DNA of 64,000 nt from Methanomassiliicoccales archaeon (GCA_004377185.1 SOIM01000012.1:62001-126000), one strand, 5' to 3'. Positions 1 through 9,743 are shown, counted from the stretch's first letter. Numbers and translations: made by a program. Notes: a model not told the origin generated them from the sequence alone.

Positions 1-78
1 AATGGTTTCAGGAGAAGGTCCAGGGAGCAAGTCCTTGAAGAAGCCGGTGAAATGACCGCGAACCACCTTTGGCCATGA
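1..78 (+). CDS. possible 3' end of an upstream gene (partial, uncertain)
   Basis: One forward frame is open from the window edge to a TGA at 76-78 and would encode about 25 residues ending in NHLWP. Nothing identifies the protein. The other two forward frames also stop within the first 60 bases, so the choice of frame is weak. The stretch may be intergenic. Confidence 0.2.
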   Translation, partial: NGFRRRSREQVLEEAGEMTANHLWP

Positions 79-86
79 ACGTAAAG

Positions 87-153
87 CTATAAATAGTCAT
101 GAATTCATACTTTTCCTTCACATATCAGCAAAGCACTGAAAAAGATATATATA
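87..153 (+). promoter_or_regulatory. two TATA boxes upstream of the helical-repeat gene
   Basis: Two archaeal-type TATA elements are visible: CTATAAATAG at 87-96 and GATATATATA at 144-153. The second would start transcription near 178, giving a leader of about 30 nt before the TTG start at 211. Assignment is by sequence only. Confidence 0.5.
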
Positions 154-210
154 GGCCATGGCTAGCAGAAGGGTTAGTAGTGAGAATTTGTCAGATTTGG
201 GGTTGAAAGA

Positions 211-3200
211 TTGAGCTATCTTCGTCAGATTCAGCTCCAGAAACAACTGGAAGAAAAGGCCAAAGAAACCACCCAAATGAGGGAAGGCGCTGAAAAGGAG
301 CTCGAAGAGGTATCCAAGATCATCGAGAAAGCCAAGAAGATCGATGCCAACGTGGCAGATGCCGAAGCTCTTTTGGAAGAGACCAACCAGGCCATGAAGC
401 TCAAGGACTTCAAGGCGGCCCTGGAGAAGGCGACCGAATGCAGGGAGAAGAGCAAGAGGATCTACGAGGAGAGGGTGAAGGCAATCGTAGATTCAAGTGA
501 GGGCATGGTCCGTCTTGTCAAGGGCATAGGACAGAAAGTTGATGAGAGCGAGACACTTGTAAAACAGGCCAAGGAGGCGGTTGCGGGAGAGGACCTCGAG
601 AAGGCGGTCGAGCTTGCCAGGAAATCCTGGCAACAGAATGAGAAGATCCTGCACGAGCACCTTTCCACCCGATTCTCATCCGCCCAGTCTCTCTTGATGG
701 TTGCGAAGAATGCTGGCAAGGACATTTCGGTGCCGGAAGACCTGCTTTCCCGTGCAAGATCCTCATTTGAGGCTAATGATTACGAATCCGCTCTGAACTT
801 CACAAAGGACTGTTTCCAGTCCGTCGCATCGGAGCTGAGGGAAGACATAGAGTCGTCCCTGGAGGAGACAGAGACCATAGTGAACTTCCTGAAAGAGATG
901 AAGGCGAATGTTAGCAAGATCACCCCCATAATCCAAAGGGCGAAAACGGAGCTGAAGAAGGGAGAGTTTGACAAGTCCCTGAATTCGACCAAACAGGCCA
1001 GAGTGGAGGGAGAGAGGACTCTTCAGAAATGCGTGGAGGACCGCATTGAGGCATTTGATAAGGTTGTTGCCAGTGCCGAGGAGATCAGCGCGGACGTGTC
1101 CAAAGCGAAGACCATTTTGGCCGAATCGGAGGGCGCTCTGAACGAAGGCAACTTCCGGGAGGCGGTTCTGAAGCTCAAGAACGCAGAAGAGGAAGCCCGC
1201 AATGCTCAGTTCCAAAAGGTCCTGCTCACGATATCAACATCACGGTCCAAATTCGTAACTGCAAAGAACATAGGTGCCGATCTCACAAAAGCCCTGGAAC
1301 TAATGGGAAAGGCTAGAGAAGCTCTTAGGCAAGGGAGCTTCAAGGAAGCGTTGGAGTTCGCGGAGAGCACGGACGATGAGGTCAACAAGATTGTCAAGGA
1401 ATTCGAGACTGTGGAGGCGGAAATCAAGTCCATGCAGAAAAGCTTCGCCCTTGCTGATGAGCTGGGAGTGGAGACCACCTCCGCCAAGAAGTTGCTGGAA
1501 AAGGCGAGAATATCCCTTCAATCGAGGGATTTCTCAAGCGTGCTCGGTTATGTCAAAAAGAGTAGGGAGACCATCGAAAAGGCCCAATATGACAGAACAA
1601 TGGCAGCAATCGAGGCGGCCGAGTCCTCTTTGACACTCGGACAGAAAATGGGTATCGACCTGACCGAGGAAGACAAGACACTAGAGAAGTCAGTCGCCTC
1701 CATGAAATCCAAGGACTATGAGAACTCTATCAAGTTCGCCGTGGAATGCAAGACCTCCGCTGATGAGAATGTCGATTCCAACCTTTCGGATGCCATTTCC
1801 TTCCTGCAGAAGGAAGTGCAGGTGGGTGGCGATAGTTACGTTGGTGCAAGAAAGCTTCTTGACAAGGCAGAAGCGGCATATGCCAGGGAGGATTTTGCCA
1901 AGGCCTTCGGCTTTGTTGACGAGGGCATGAAAATCATCGAGACGGGCTTGAAGGAATTTGCGAAGAAGTCAGTGGAAGCAATGGGACTCGCGCTCAAGAT
2001 GGCCGGGTCATTGCGGGTCGATGCGAAGTCTCTGAAGAGTAAGTATGAAACGGCGAAGGAGAGGATTGATGCAGGCCAGTATCGAAAGGTTGCGGATATC
2101 GGTGAGAGGGCAGTTGGCGATCTGGCGACACTTGGTGAGAAGGCTTTCTCTATGGTTGAGGCGAAGGTGGTCAAGGCCAAGAAAATGGACATGGACATCG
2201 AAGAGATGAGGAACCTGCTCAAGAAGGCAAGGTTGGCTATTGACACTGAGAACTACAACTCCGTCTTCAAATCACTCACTGAATGCGACAATGTGGCTGA
2301 AGGGGCCCTTGAGATGCATGAGAAGACCTACAAAGCCATTTCCTCTTGCGCTGCTCTCATTGCTGAAGCCAAGAAGAAGGAGATTAATGTCACCAAACCT
2401 CTCGGAATCCTGTTGGCCGCGAAGAAAGCACTCGAGAAATCTGACTACGACCAGGCGCTCAAACTATCGGCCAGAAGCAGGCAGAGGATTGAGGAACTGA
2501 TAACAACGAAAGAATCAACCGCATTGCTTGGCTTGGTTGAGAAGAAACTGGAAGTCATTAACAACCTCGGTGTGGACGGTGAGGATGTCTCCAAAAGCAT
2601 CGAGGATGCCAGGAAGGCTCTGGAGAAAGGAGAATATGAGAAGGCAGCTGAACTGGCATCTAAGTCCGAACGTGATGTCATTTCATTACTGAAAGAGAAC
2701 GTGTCCAACCTGATATCAACCACCCAGTTACTTGTCGTGGATGGAAAAAGTGCGGGATTGGACACTGCCGAAGCGGAAGGACTAATGGCAAGGTCGAAAG
2801 AGCTGTTCGAACAGGAATCATTCGAAGAAGCGGCAGAGAACGTACAGAAGGCAAAAGAAGAGATAGAGAAGCTCAGGGACCTCTCAGACAAATCTTCCGA
2901 ATTAATCAAGAATGCGGAGAACCTGATGAGCGCGATGGACGACATGAATGTTGACACTCCAAGGTCAAAGCGGCTCCTTCAAAATGCGATTGATGCAAAA
3001 TCAGCTCAGAACTTCGAGGAAGCCATCGATCTAGCCGCTCAATGCTTGAACGAACTGAACGTCGAGAGAGATGAGCACATATCCCAGACCATCGCCTCCT
3101 TTGAGGAGGTTATCAACAAGGCAAAGAAGGACGGCGTGAACACAAAGACTGCTGAGGAGTTCATAGAAGAGGCAAAGGAACTGTTCGCCAAAGGAGAATA

Positions 3201-4686
3201 TCGAAAGTCTCTCGAAGTGGCAATGAAAAGCGAGAGCGAAGTCGAAAGGGTCGGTCTCCAGCAGGACATGGCGTCCAAGGCAATCAATACAGTCTCCAAG
3301 AAACTGAAGGCATTCGCGGCTCCCGCGCCTGCCGCGGAGGACCTGCTCCGGGAATCCAAGGAAGCACATGACAACGGAGACTACATAAGGGCCCTGGAAT
3401 TGGCCATAAAGGGTGGGGACGAGTTCAGTGGGATCAAGGAGTCCTTCGAGTCTGCCAAGATAAAACTCGACGAGGCTCGAGAATTCCTCCAGATAGCGAA
3501 GGAGATCAGAGTTGATGTTTCCAGCGTCATAGGTCTGTTGAAGGAGGCCAACACTGCTCTGAAAGAAGGGGACGGTGAAGAAGCAAGAAAGCTTTCGGAG
3601 AAACTCATTTCCGAGGCAAAGGGTATTGCCGAGACCAGTCTGGGGGAGAGGCTCGAGCAGGTGACCCAAAGCATAGCGAGATGCGAGAGAATGGGACTGG
3701 AAACCGAGGGTGTCAGGTGGATGTTATCTGAGGCTAACGCCTTGATAGAGAGCAAGAACTTCCGGCAGTCTGCCGATATACTTACAGGTAGCGAGGAGGC
3801 AGTCCGGAATGGCATGCACACCAAAGCCAGCGAAGTCATCGAGAACTCGGAAGCCGCGCTCGTCCATGCCACCAAGATGGATGCTGACGTTGAGGGCAGT
3901 GAGAGGCTGATTGTCGAGGCGAAACAGGCCCTGGAAGAGGGAGAATTCGAAGAGGCTGTCAAGCTTGCCGAGAAGGGCGTTGAGGCAGTCGAGTCTAAAC
4001 GACGCTGGGAGAAGACATTCTTCGATTTGACCTATCAAGCTAGCACAACAATCAGCTCTGCCAAGAAGTTCGGAATAGACGTGAAGGATTCAGAGAAGCT
4101 GCTAATCTCTGCTTTGGATTTGAAGGAAAGTGATAAGGAGGGGGCTCTGAAACTCGCAGAAGAGGCTTTCGAATCTGCGAAGTCCTCGATGGATGCGTTC
4201 GCGCCAGACATCGAGGCAATCTTGGAAGTCAAAGACCCCAAGAGGGGGGAGTGGTGCGAAGCAAGTATCACCTTGAACAACAGTGGAAAGGCCCTGGCTA
4301 GAGATGTGGTGGTGGAGGTCCTTGGCGGTGCTGAGGTTGAAGCGCTTGAACCTCCCGAGACACTCAAGGCGAATACTTCCCAAGAATTATCATTTAAGAT
4401 CAGGATAACCGGTTCAGGCGACGTGCCTCTTGCCACAAAGGTCAGTGCTTCGAGAATATTTGATGAGAAGAGGTACGAATTCGAGACGGTCACAACTGTG
4501 GACGTGGGTGCCCGTGCGGAAATGCAGGTCGAGACTGCAGAAGGACCCGGGGTCTGCCCGGTCTGCAGAGGAAAGATAAAGGAAGGGCTCAAGGTCGTCA
4601 AGTGCAAGAACTGCGGGGAGATATTCCACGAGCTTTGTGCCCGATCGGTCGAAACCTGCCCAAAATGCGATACTCCTGTAGCCTAG
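211..4686 (+). CDS. giant helical-repeat protein with C-terminal RING-like zinc finger
   Basis: This 1491-residue protein has no signal peptide or membrane segment and is probably cytoplasmic. About 21 repeats of 60-66 residues fill positions 30-1330. Each is a helical hairpin with the pattern D-V-x2-A-x2-LL-x2-A-x2-A-x5-F-x2-A, so the whole resembles a long solenoid or coiled coil. Residues ~1335-1440 look like a beta-sandwich of CARDB type. The last ~45 residues form a zinc finger with the order C-x2-C, C-x2-C, H-x2-C, C-x2-C, as in RING/PHD fingers. The TTG at 211 is the only start candidate after an in-frame stop at 181-183. The gene ends in a CTAG shared with the convergent hutH. The same repeat occurs in the protein at 38034-39533. 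Function is unknown; a scaffold or an E3-like role would be speculation. Confidence 0.85.
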   Translation: MSYLRQIQLQKQLEEKAKETTQMREGAEKELEEVSKIIEKAKKIDANVADAEALLEETNQAMKLKDFKAALEKATECREKSKRIYEERVKAIVDSSEGMVRLVKGIGQKVDESETLVKQAKEAVAGEDLEKAVELARKSWQQNEKILHEHLSTRFSSAQSLLMVAKNAGKDISVPEDLLSRARSSFEANDYESALNFTKDCFQSVASELREDIESSLEETETIVNFLKEMKANVSKITPIIQRAKTELKKGEFDKSLNSTKQARVEGERTLQKCVEDRIEAFDKVVASAEEISADVSKAKTILAESEGALNEGNFREAVLKLKNAEEEARNAQFQKVLLTISTSRSKFVTAKNIGADLTKALELMGKAREALRQGSFKEALEFAESTDDEVNKIVKEFETVEAEIKSMQKSFALADELGVETTSAKKLLEKARISLQSRDFSSVLGYVKKSRETIEKAQYDRTMAAIEAAESSLTLGQKMGIDLTEEDKTLEKSVASMKSKDYENSIKFAVECKTSADENVDSNLSDAISFLQKEVQVGGDSYVGARKLLDKAEAAYAREDFAKAFGFVDEGMKIIETGLKEFAKKSVEAMGLALKMAGSLRVDAKSLKSKYETAKERIDAGQYRKVADIGERAVGDLATLGEKAFSMVEAKVVKAKKMDMDIEEMRNLLKKARLAIDTENYNSVFKSLTECDNVAEGALEMHEKTYKAISSCAALIAEAKKKEINVTKPLGILLAAKKALEKSDYDQALKLSARSRQRIEELITTKESTALLGLVEKKLEVINNLGVDGEDVSKSIEDARKALEKGEYEKAAELASKSERDVISLLKENVSNLISTTQLLVVDGKSAGLDTAEAEGLMARSKELFEQESFEEAAENVQKAKEEIEKLRDLSDKSSELIKNAENLMSAMDDMNVDTPRSKRLLQNAIDAKSAQNFEEAIDLAAQCLNELNVERDEHISQTIASFEEVINKAKKDGVNTKTAEEFIEEAKELFAKGEYRKSLEVAMKSESEVERVGLQQDMASKAINTVSKKLKAFAAPAPAAEDLLRESKEAHDNGDYIRALELAIKGGDEFSGIKESFESAKIKLDEAREFLQIAKEIRVDVSSVIGLLKEANTALKEGDGEEARKLSEKLISEAKGIAETSLGERLEQVTQSIARCERMGLETEGVRWMLSEANALIESKNFRQSADILTGSEEAVRNGMHTKASEVIENSEAALVHATKMDADVEGSERLIVEAKQALEEGEFEEAVKLAEKGVEAVESKRRWEKTFFDLTYQASTTISSAKKFGIDVKDSEKLLISALDLKESDKEGALKLAEEAFESAKSSMDAFAPDIEAILEVKDPKRGEWCEASITLNNSGKALARDVVVEVLGGAEVEALEPPETLKANTSQELSFKIRITGSGDVPLATKVSASRIFDEKRYEFETVTTVDVGARAEMQVETAEGPGVCPVCRGKIKEGLKVVKCKNCGEIFHELCARSVETCPKCDTPVA

Positions 4687-6236
4687 CCGAGTTCGGCAAT
4701 TTCTTTTTCTACCGCTTTTACGAGTTCTTCCTTGCGCACCATGCTGAAGATTCTCTCTACATCGTCAGAAAGAACCCTGTCCTCCTTCAGCTCGGGAACG
4801 TGTTTCCTTATTCTTCTGTGGGCGACGGCAACACCCTTGCCCGGCTTCAACGGTCTTAGAAAATCGAGTCCTTGGGCAGAACACATGTATTCAATGGAAA
4901 TAATGTACTGAACGTTCTTCAAGATGGTTCTGGCCTTCAAAGCCGCTGACATGCCCATACTCACGAAATCCTCTTGGTTGGCTGAGGTCGGGATGCTGTC
5001 CGAGCTGGAAGGATGGGACAGGACCTTGTTTTCCGAGGCAAGGGCGGCAGCAGTGCATTGCAACATCATCATTCCGGAATTCGGTCCTGCATTCTCAACA
5101 AGGAAGGGAGGTAGCCCGCTGAGGTGACTGTCCACCAGTCGAGCGATTCTGCGTTCTGAGAAGTTGCCCAAGACCGTCATCGCCAGACCTAGGAAGTCAA
5201 GGGACATTGCGACGGGCTGACCATGGAAGTTGCCACCTGAGAGACTCTCCTTCGCCTTCGGGAATATCAGCGGATTGTCCGTGGCAGAGTTCATTTCGAC
5301 CTCAATGGTTCTTAGAACGAAATCCAGAGTATCGTGAACGGAACCGAAGACTTGTGGCATGCATCTCAGAGTGTAGGCGTCCTGGACCTTGGGGCAGTCC
5401 TTGTGTGAGGGGATTATCTCGCTTTTCTCAAGCAAACGGAGAATATTCTTTGAGCAGATCGCCTGACCTGGATGTGGTCGGACTTGGGAGATTCTCGCGT
5501 CGAACGGTTTGCTTGACGCCTTCAGAGCCTCAAAACTCATGGAGCCTGCGATCTGGGCGTTCTTCAATAACTGGACTGCATCATGTACGCAAAGAGCACC
5601 AACACCGGTCATAGCGGCCGTGCCGTTCACCAAAGCTAGACCTTCCTTGGACTCGTATACGAGAGGTCTCAGTTTGGCGGACTTGAGAGCGGAGGAGGAG
5701 TTCCTCACTCTACCCTTGTGGTGCACCTTTCCTTCCCCCATCGCAGCAAGAGCCACATGAGCCAAAGGAGCCAGGTCCCCGCTTGCTCCTACAGAACCCT
5801 TCTCCGGAATTGTGGGGTGTATGCCGTTGTTGAGCATTCCGATAAGCGTCAGTACTACTTCCTCCCTCACCCCTGAGTAGCCCTTTGCAAGGGTATTCGC
5901 CCTCAATGCCAGTATCGCTCTGACGATCTCTTCGGGGAGCCAATCACCCACACCAACCGAATGGCTTCTTACGAGATTCCTCTGCAGACTGATCATGTCC
6001 TCATCAGAGATCTTGACATTGGCCAATTCCCCAAAACCCGTTTTGATGCCATAGGCGACCTTGCCTTTTCTCATGATGCCGAGCAGAGCTTTTCGAGAGC
6101 TCCTAATCGCCTTCCGAGAGGATGGTGCCAGTTTGACCTTCTCTCCACCTCTGGCGATTCTGACCAATCCCTCAATCTCAAGCCTCTCGCCATCAATAGA
6201 TATCAATGAATCTTCCCCTAGCGGCAAAGTATGCAA
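4683..6236 (-). CDS. hutH: histidine ammonia-lyase
   Basis: The 517-residue product belongs to the MIO-dependent aromatic amino acid ammonia-lyases and should convert L-histidine to urocanate plus ammonia. The MIO-forming Ala-Ser-Gly is at 151-153 within GSVGASGDLAPL. The catalytic Tyr lies at 62 in YGIKTGFG, and the QEDFVSM and TDNPL motifs are present. Length matches the family. The start is a TTG at 6236; the only nearby ATG is out of frame. No other histidine-degradation gene (hutU, hutI, hutG) lies in the window, so the fate of urocanate is not visible here. The gene diverges from rnz across a 76-bp gap and overlaps the end of the repeat-protein gene by 4 bp. A related tyrosine or phenylalanine lyase activity cannot be excluded from sequence alone. 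Confidence 0.93.
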   Translation of the reverse strand: MHTLPLGEDSLISIDGERLEIEGLVRIARGGEKVKLAPSSRKAIRSSRKALLGIMRKGKVAYGIKTGFGELANVKISDEDMISLQRNLVRSHSVGVGDWLPEEIVRAILALRANTLAKGYSGVREEVVLTLIGMLNNGIHPTIPEKGSVGASGDLAPLAHVALAAMGEGKVHHKGRVRNSSSALKSAKLRPLVYESKEGLALVNGTAAMTGVGALCVHDAVQLLKNAQIAGSMSFEALKASSKPFDARISQVRPHPGQAICSKNILRLLEKSEIIPSHKDCPKVQDAYTLRCMPQVFGSVHDTLDFVLRTIEVEMNSATDNPLIFPKAKESLSGGNFHGQPVAMSLDFLGLAMTVLGNFSERRIARLVDSHLSGLPPFLVENAGPNSGMMMLQCTAAALASENKVLSHPSSSDSIPTSANQEDFVSMGMSAALKARTILKNVQYIISIEYMCSAQGLDFLRPLKPGKGVAVAHRRIRKHVPELKEDRVLSDDVERIFSMVRKEELVKAVEKEIAELG

Positions 6237-6312
6237 TCATGCTTTATAGATTTCTCGTATGACTTGCGCGCCGCTCGAAAGATTAAAAGTGTTCTTCCCT
6301 TCTTCTGTCCTC

Positions 6313-7221
6313 GTGAAGATCGTATTTCTTGGAACAGGGGGGAGTTGGCCCTCACCGCAAAGGAACGTCCTTTCGATCGCTCTGAAAAGGGAGAAGGAAA
6401 TAATCCTCTTCGATTGCGGGGAAGGGACACAAAGGCAGTTCATGATATCACCCCTTTCCTTCATGCAGACCAAGAAGATCCTGATTTCTCATTTCCACGG
6501 CGATCACTTCCTGGGACTTCCTGGCATGATACAAAGCATGACTCTGAACGACCGTCAGGACGAACTGGAGTTGTACGGACCTGAGGGCACGACAAAACTG
6601 GTGAAGGTTCTCCTGGATCTGGGTTACTTCAATCCAGGCTTTCCTGTGATTGTCAACGATTTGGAACCGGGATCGGTTCTTGACTTCGAAGCCTACAGGA
6701 TTGCCGCCTACCAAGCAAAACATAACGTGCCGTGCTTGGGCTACTGCTTCGAGGAGAAAGACAGACCTGGAAGATTCGATCTTGAGAAGGCAAAGGAGCT
6801 TGGCATACCCGAAGGACCTCTGTATAGAAAACTGCAGTCGGGCGAAGATGTGAGGGTGGGTGACAAGGTGTTCACGCCAGATATGGTTCTTGGACCTCCC
6901 CGGAAGGGAAGGAAGATAGTCTACACCGGGGACACGCTGCCCTCTCCTGAGACCGTCAGGATTGCACAGAACTGCGACGTGCTCATCCATGATGCGACTG
7001 CCGACAGTTCGGTCGAGGAGAAGGCGAACCGTTATGGACACTCAACGGCCAAGCAAGCGGCAAGGATAGCAAAGGAGTGTAACGCAGGCGTTCTATTCTT
7101 GGTTCACATAAGTCCCAGATACGAGGATGCAACCCCGTTGCTGGAAGAAGCAAGAGAAGAGTTTGAGAACTCGATAGTTGCCGAAGACTTCATGGAGTAC
7201 GAGGTTCGATTCAAGAGCTAG
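6313..7221 (+). CDS. rnz: ribonuclease Z (tRNA 3' endonuclease)
   Basis: The 302-residue metallo-beta-lactamase protein should remove the 3' trailer from tRNA precursors. The zinc motif HFHGDH follows LIS near residue 65, with later metal-binding positions in GDT and in HST/HIS near the C terminus, as in archaeal RNase Z. The frame stays open to an ATG at 6259. The GTG at 6313 is preferred because the family begins with the motif (M)KIVFLGTGGS, and because a start at 6259 would leave only 22 bp for the promoters of both divergent genes. A TATA-like TTTATAG near 6243 could serve this gene. Confidence 0.92.
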   Translation: MKIVFLGTGGSWPSPQRNVLSIALKREKEIILFDCGEGTQRQFMISPLSFMQTKKILISHFHGDHFLGLPGMIQSMTLNDRQDELELYGPEGTTKLVKVLLDLGYFNPGFPVIVNDLEPGSVLDFEAYRIAAYQAKHNVPCLGYCFEEKDRPGRFDLEKAKELGIPEGPLYRKLQSGEDVRVGDKVFTPDMVLGPPRKGRKIVYTGDTLPSPETVRIAQNCDVLIHDATADSSVEEKANRYGHSTAKQAARIAKECNAGVLFLVHISPRYEDATPLLEEAREEFENSIVAEDFMEYEVRFKS

Positions 7222-7241
7222 CACTCTGTTCAACCGAAAGG

Positions 7242-7250
7242 AATATATTT
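7242..7250 (+). promoter_or_regulatory. TATA box of S-adenosylmethionine synthetase gene
   Basis: AATATATTT lies 40-48 bp before the ATG at 7290. It predicts a transcript start near 7270-7275. That excludes the upstream in-frame ATG at 7257 and supports 7290, which also has a GGGGAGGG Shine-Dalgarno-like run before it. Confidence 0.55.
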
Positions 7251-7289
7251 TCCAAGATGTTGCCACTAGCCACAGGGGAGGGCCCCGTG

Positions 7290-8483
7290 ATGAGAAACAT
7301 AATTGTGGAAGAACTTCGTATCGCACCCATTGAAGAAGGAGCAACGGAGATAGTTGAGAGAAAGGGCGTGGGTCATCCGGACAGCGTCGCCGACGGATTG
7401 GCAGAGACAGTGAGCAGAGCGCTGTGCAAGATGTACCTGGAGAGATTCAAAACCATTCTCCATCACAATACCGATGAGGTTCAGATAGTTGGTGGACAAT
7501 CAGCTCCTGCATTCGGTGGAGGTGTGGTCCTTGAGCCGGCATACATCCTTCTGGTTGGAAGAGCCACAACGGAGGTCAACGGAAAGAGGTTGCCCTACAG
7601 ATCTGTTGCCATCAAGGCAGCACGGGACTACCTGGAGCGGAACTGCCCCCACCTTGATGTGGATACGGACGTGATGCTGGACTGTAGGATCGGGAAGGGG
7701 TCGGTGGACCTTCGCGGCCTATATGAGACGAAGAAGCTGTTTGCCAATGATACTTCCTTCGGTGTCTCTTTTGCTCCGCTGAGTGAAACTGAGAGGATTA
7801 CCTACGAGACCGAAAGATACATCAACGGTCCCCTCAAGAAGGACCTGCCAGAGGTCGGTCAGGATGTGAAAGTCATGAGCTGGAGGAATAAGGACCAGCT
7901 CGATCTCACCGTGGCGGCCGCAATGGTCGACAGATTCATGCCGGACATCGATCACTACAAGAGCGTCAAAGAGGAATTGGCCGATAAGGTTCTGGACCAC
8001 GTCTCCAAGATGACCTCTAGGAATGTGAAGGTTTTCGTGAACAACGCGGACAACTATGAGGAAGGCGTATACTACCTTACCGTCACTGGACTTTCCATGG
8101 AGAATGGTGACGACGGATCCGTGGGGAGGGGGAACAGGGTGAACGGCCTGATAACTCCCTACAGGCCGATGAGCATGGAAGCGGCAGCTGGCAAGAACCC
8201 TGTAACTCATGTCGGAAAGCTGTATAACGTGATTTCAAACATAATCGCGAATGAAATAGCCGAAGAGAGCGGGGGAGACATCCTTGAAGTTCACGTGAGG
8301 ATCGTTTCCCAGATCGGAGCACCGATCGATACGCCTCAAGCCACCAGCGCCCAACTGATTCTCGCCGATGGAGTGATACTGAGTCAAGTCGAGTCGAACG
8401 TTCGAGGTGTGATAGACAACCATTTGTCGAACATATCCTCCCTCACCCAGAAGCTGGTGAACGGGGAAATCTCCGTCTTTTGA
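7290..8483 (+). CDS. mat: archaeal S-adenosylmethionine synthetase
   Basis: The 397-residue enzyme makes S-adenosylmethionine from methionine and ATP. It is of the archaeal type, which is distinct in sequence from bacterial MetK. It opens with RNIIVEEL and carries the family signatures VERKGVGHPDS near residue 23, HHNTDEVQIVGG, GRGNRVNGLI and GKNPVTHVGKLYN. Length fits the family (about 400). The frame extends to an ATG at 7257, but 7290 is supported by the TATA position, the Shine-Dalgarno-like purine run and family alignment. The gene follows rnz on the same strand after 68 bp and has its own promoter. Confidence 0.95.
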   Translation: MRNIIVEELRIAPIEEGATEIVERKGVGHPDSVADGLAETVSRALCKMYLERFKTILHHNTDEVQIVGGQSAPAFGGGVVLEPAYILLVGRATTEVNGKRLPYRSVAIKAARDYLERNCPHLDVDTDVMLDCRIGKGSVDLRGLYETKKLFANDTSFGVSFAPLSETERITYETERYINGPLKKDLPEVGQDVKVMSWRNKDQLDLTVAAAMVDRFMPDIDHYKSVKEELADKVLDHVSKMTSRNVKVFVNNADNYEEGVYYLTVTGLSMENGDDGSVGRGNRVNGLITPYRPMSMEAAAGKNPVTHVGKLYNVISNIIANEIAEESGGDILEVHVRIVSQIGAPIDTPQATSAQLILADGVILSQVESNVRGVIDNHLSNISSLTQKLVNGEISVF

Positions 8484-8537
8484 GAATCCTGGCCAAGGAA
8501 AACGTTATTAACCCATAGAATATTTCAATGGATTACC

Positions 8538-9425
8538 GTGACAGACGAATCAGAAGAGCCCTTGACCTTAGCTGACCTTGAGAAGGAAAGGGAAAAAGTA
8601 AACCGTGAGGCCGAGAAGCACAAAAGGAGAAGGGATGTTCTCAACGAGAAGACCAAGGAATGGGTCAGAAAAAGGGACGAATTGAACGCAAAGGTCAGGG
8701 AGATTGTCGAAGAAGCCTCTCAACACAGAGAAGCGCGTGACAAGCTGAATGAGGATGTCAAGAACCTGAAGATGGAAAGGGATGAGTGGAACAGAAAAGT
8801 GAACGAGCTGACCGATCACGTTTCCAGGACGAAGAGAAGGAACCTTCCAACGGGCACGGTTCCACTGGGAAAACTCAAGAAAGAGCTAAGGTCGCTCGAA
8901 TTCAAGCAGATGACTTCCGTTCTTTCCGTGGACAAGGAGAGAGATCTCGTGGAGGTTCTTTCACGCATCGTGGGGGAAATAAAGCAGAGAGAGAAGGAGC
9001 TGGAAGAGAACGAGGAAGTCAAGGCTGCCATGAAGGAACTGATGGTGGGAAAGGAAAAGGCGGAAGAGTCCCACAAGATAGTCGGTGAGGTGGCGGACGA
9101 GGCCCAGGTTGAGCATGACAAGATGACCGAGCTGTACGAGAAGAGTGACGAGTTTCGCAGGGAAGCGGACCATGCACAGGAAGATTTCATCAAGACCAAG
9201 ATGGAGGCGGACGAGGAACACAAGAAGCACATCGAATATATCAGGAAGGTCCACGACCTCGACAAGGTCATCAGCGGAATGAGGTTCAAACAGCGAATGG
9301 CAAGAGTGCGTGGGGACGAGAAGCTGGTGATGAGGGAAGCGGAGGACATCTATGACCGGTTCAAGAAGGGTGAGAAGCTCAGCACAGAGGATTTGATGAC
9401 TCTTCAGAAATCTGGATATCTGTAG
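8538..9425 (+). CDS. archaeal coiled-coil protein (COG1340-like)
   Basis: This is a 295-residue, highly charged protein that is almost entirely predicted coiled coil (residues ~5-110 and ~125-250). A short break around RNLPTGTVPLGKL near 110-125 is followed by the segment FKQMTSVLSVDKE. The layout matches a widespread archaeal coiled-coil family whose function has not been established. No membrane segment or catalytic motif is visible. The GTG start at 8538 lies about 30 bp after a TATA-like GTTATTAA at 8504-8511, so the mRNA would be nearly leaderless. Confidence 0.85.
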   Translation: MTDESEEPLTLADLEKEREKVNREAEKHKRRRDVLNEKTKEWVRKRDELNAKVREIVEEASQHREARDKLNEDVKNLKMERDEWNRKVNELTDHVSRTKRRNLPTGTVPLGKLKKELRSLEFKQMTSVLSVDKERDLVEVLSRIVGEIKQREKELEENEEVKAAMKELMVGKEKAEESHKIVGEVADEAQVEHDKMTELYEKSDEFRREADHAQEDFIKTKMEADEEHKKHIEYIRKVHDLDKVISGMRFKQRMARVRGDEKLVMREAEDIYDRFKKGEKLSTEDLMTLQKSGYL

Positions 9426-9743
9426 TGTATGGACAGAATACTGGCTCTTTTTCTACCAAGAAAGATTTAAATAGATGACATTTGTTATAAGGATTGGGGA
9501 AAATTTGGGCTAGTTCGTTAGAGTGCATCCCATCCCTTCTGACAAGGCTAGCCCTCCCTTCTTATTTTATTTGGTAAGTAACCATCAAGAACGTTGATCC
9601 CTGGAATCATACTCAAATGATGTTGCTCACTGGACCAAGCCAATTGCACCACCAAACAAGGAAAGTAATAAATTCGAGAATATCCATACATATAGTCAAC
9701 GCAAGATCGGTGGAGGACAACATTGGGGGGCTTTAGCAACTCT
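9426..9743. other. 318-bp intergenic region with promoters and a possible small RNA
   Basis: No convincing protein gene is present. The region holds a T-rich stretch at 9448-9453, which could end the upstream transcript, and two TATA-like elements (TTTAAATA at 9466-9473 and GTTATAAG at 9484-9491). It also has an inverted repeat followed by a T-rich run, reported separately, and a further TATA-like CATACATATAG near 9686-9696 that could serve the PKD gene. Confidence 0.5.
9493..9575 (+). ncRNA. candidate small structured RNA
   Basis: A TATA box (9466-9473) would start a transcript near 9493. It would contain GGGCTAG (9507-9513) able to pair with CTAGCCC (9548-9554), followed by a T-rich run CTTATTTTATTT (9561-9572) resembling an archaeal terminator. 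No known RNA family is recognised. Box C/D and H/ACA signatures are not convincing. Confidence 0.25.

Noticed and set aside
7257-7289. N-terminal extension of S-adenosylmethionine synthetase from ATG 7257
   Set aside because: The TATA box at 7242-7250 puts transcription start after this codon, and family alignment begins at 7290.
9470-9545. Box C/D guide RNA
   Set aside because: The AGATGAC and CTGA elements deviate from consensus and no internal C'/D' pair is visible.
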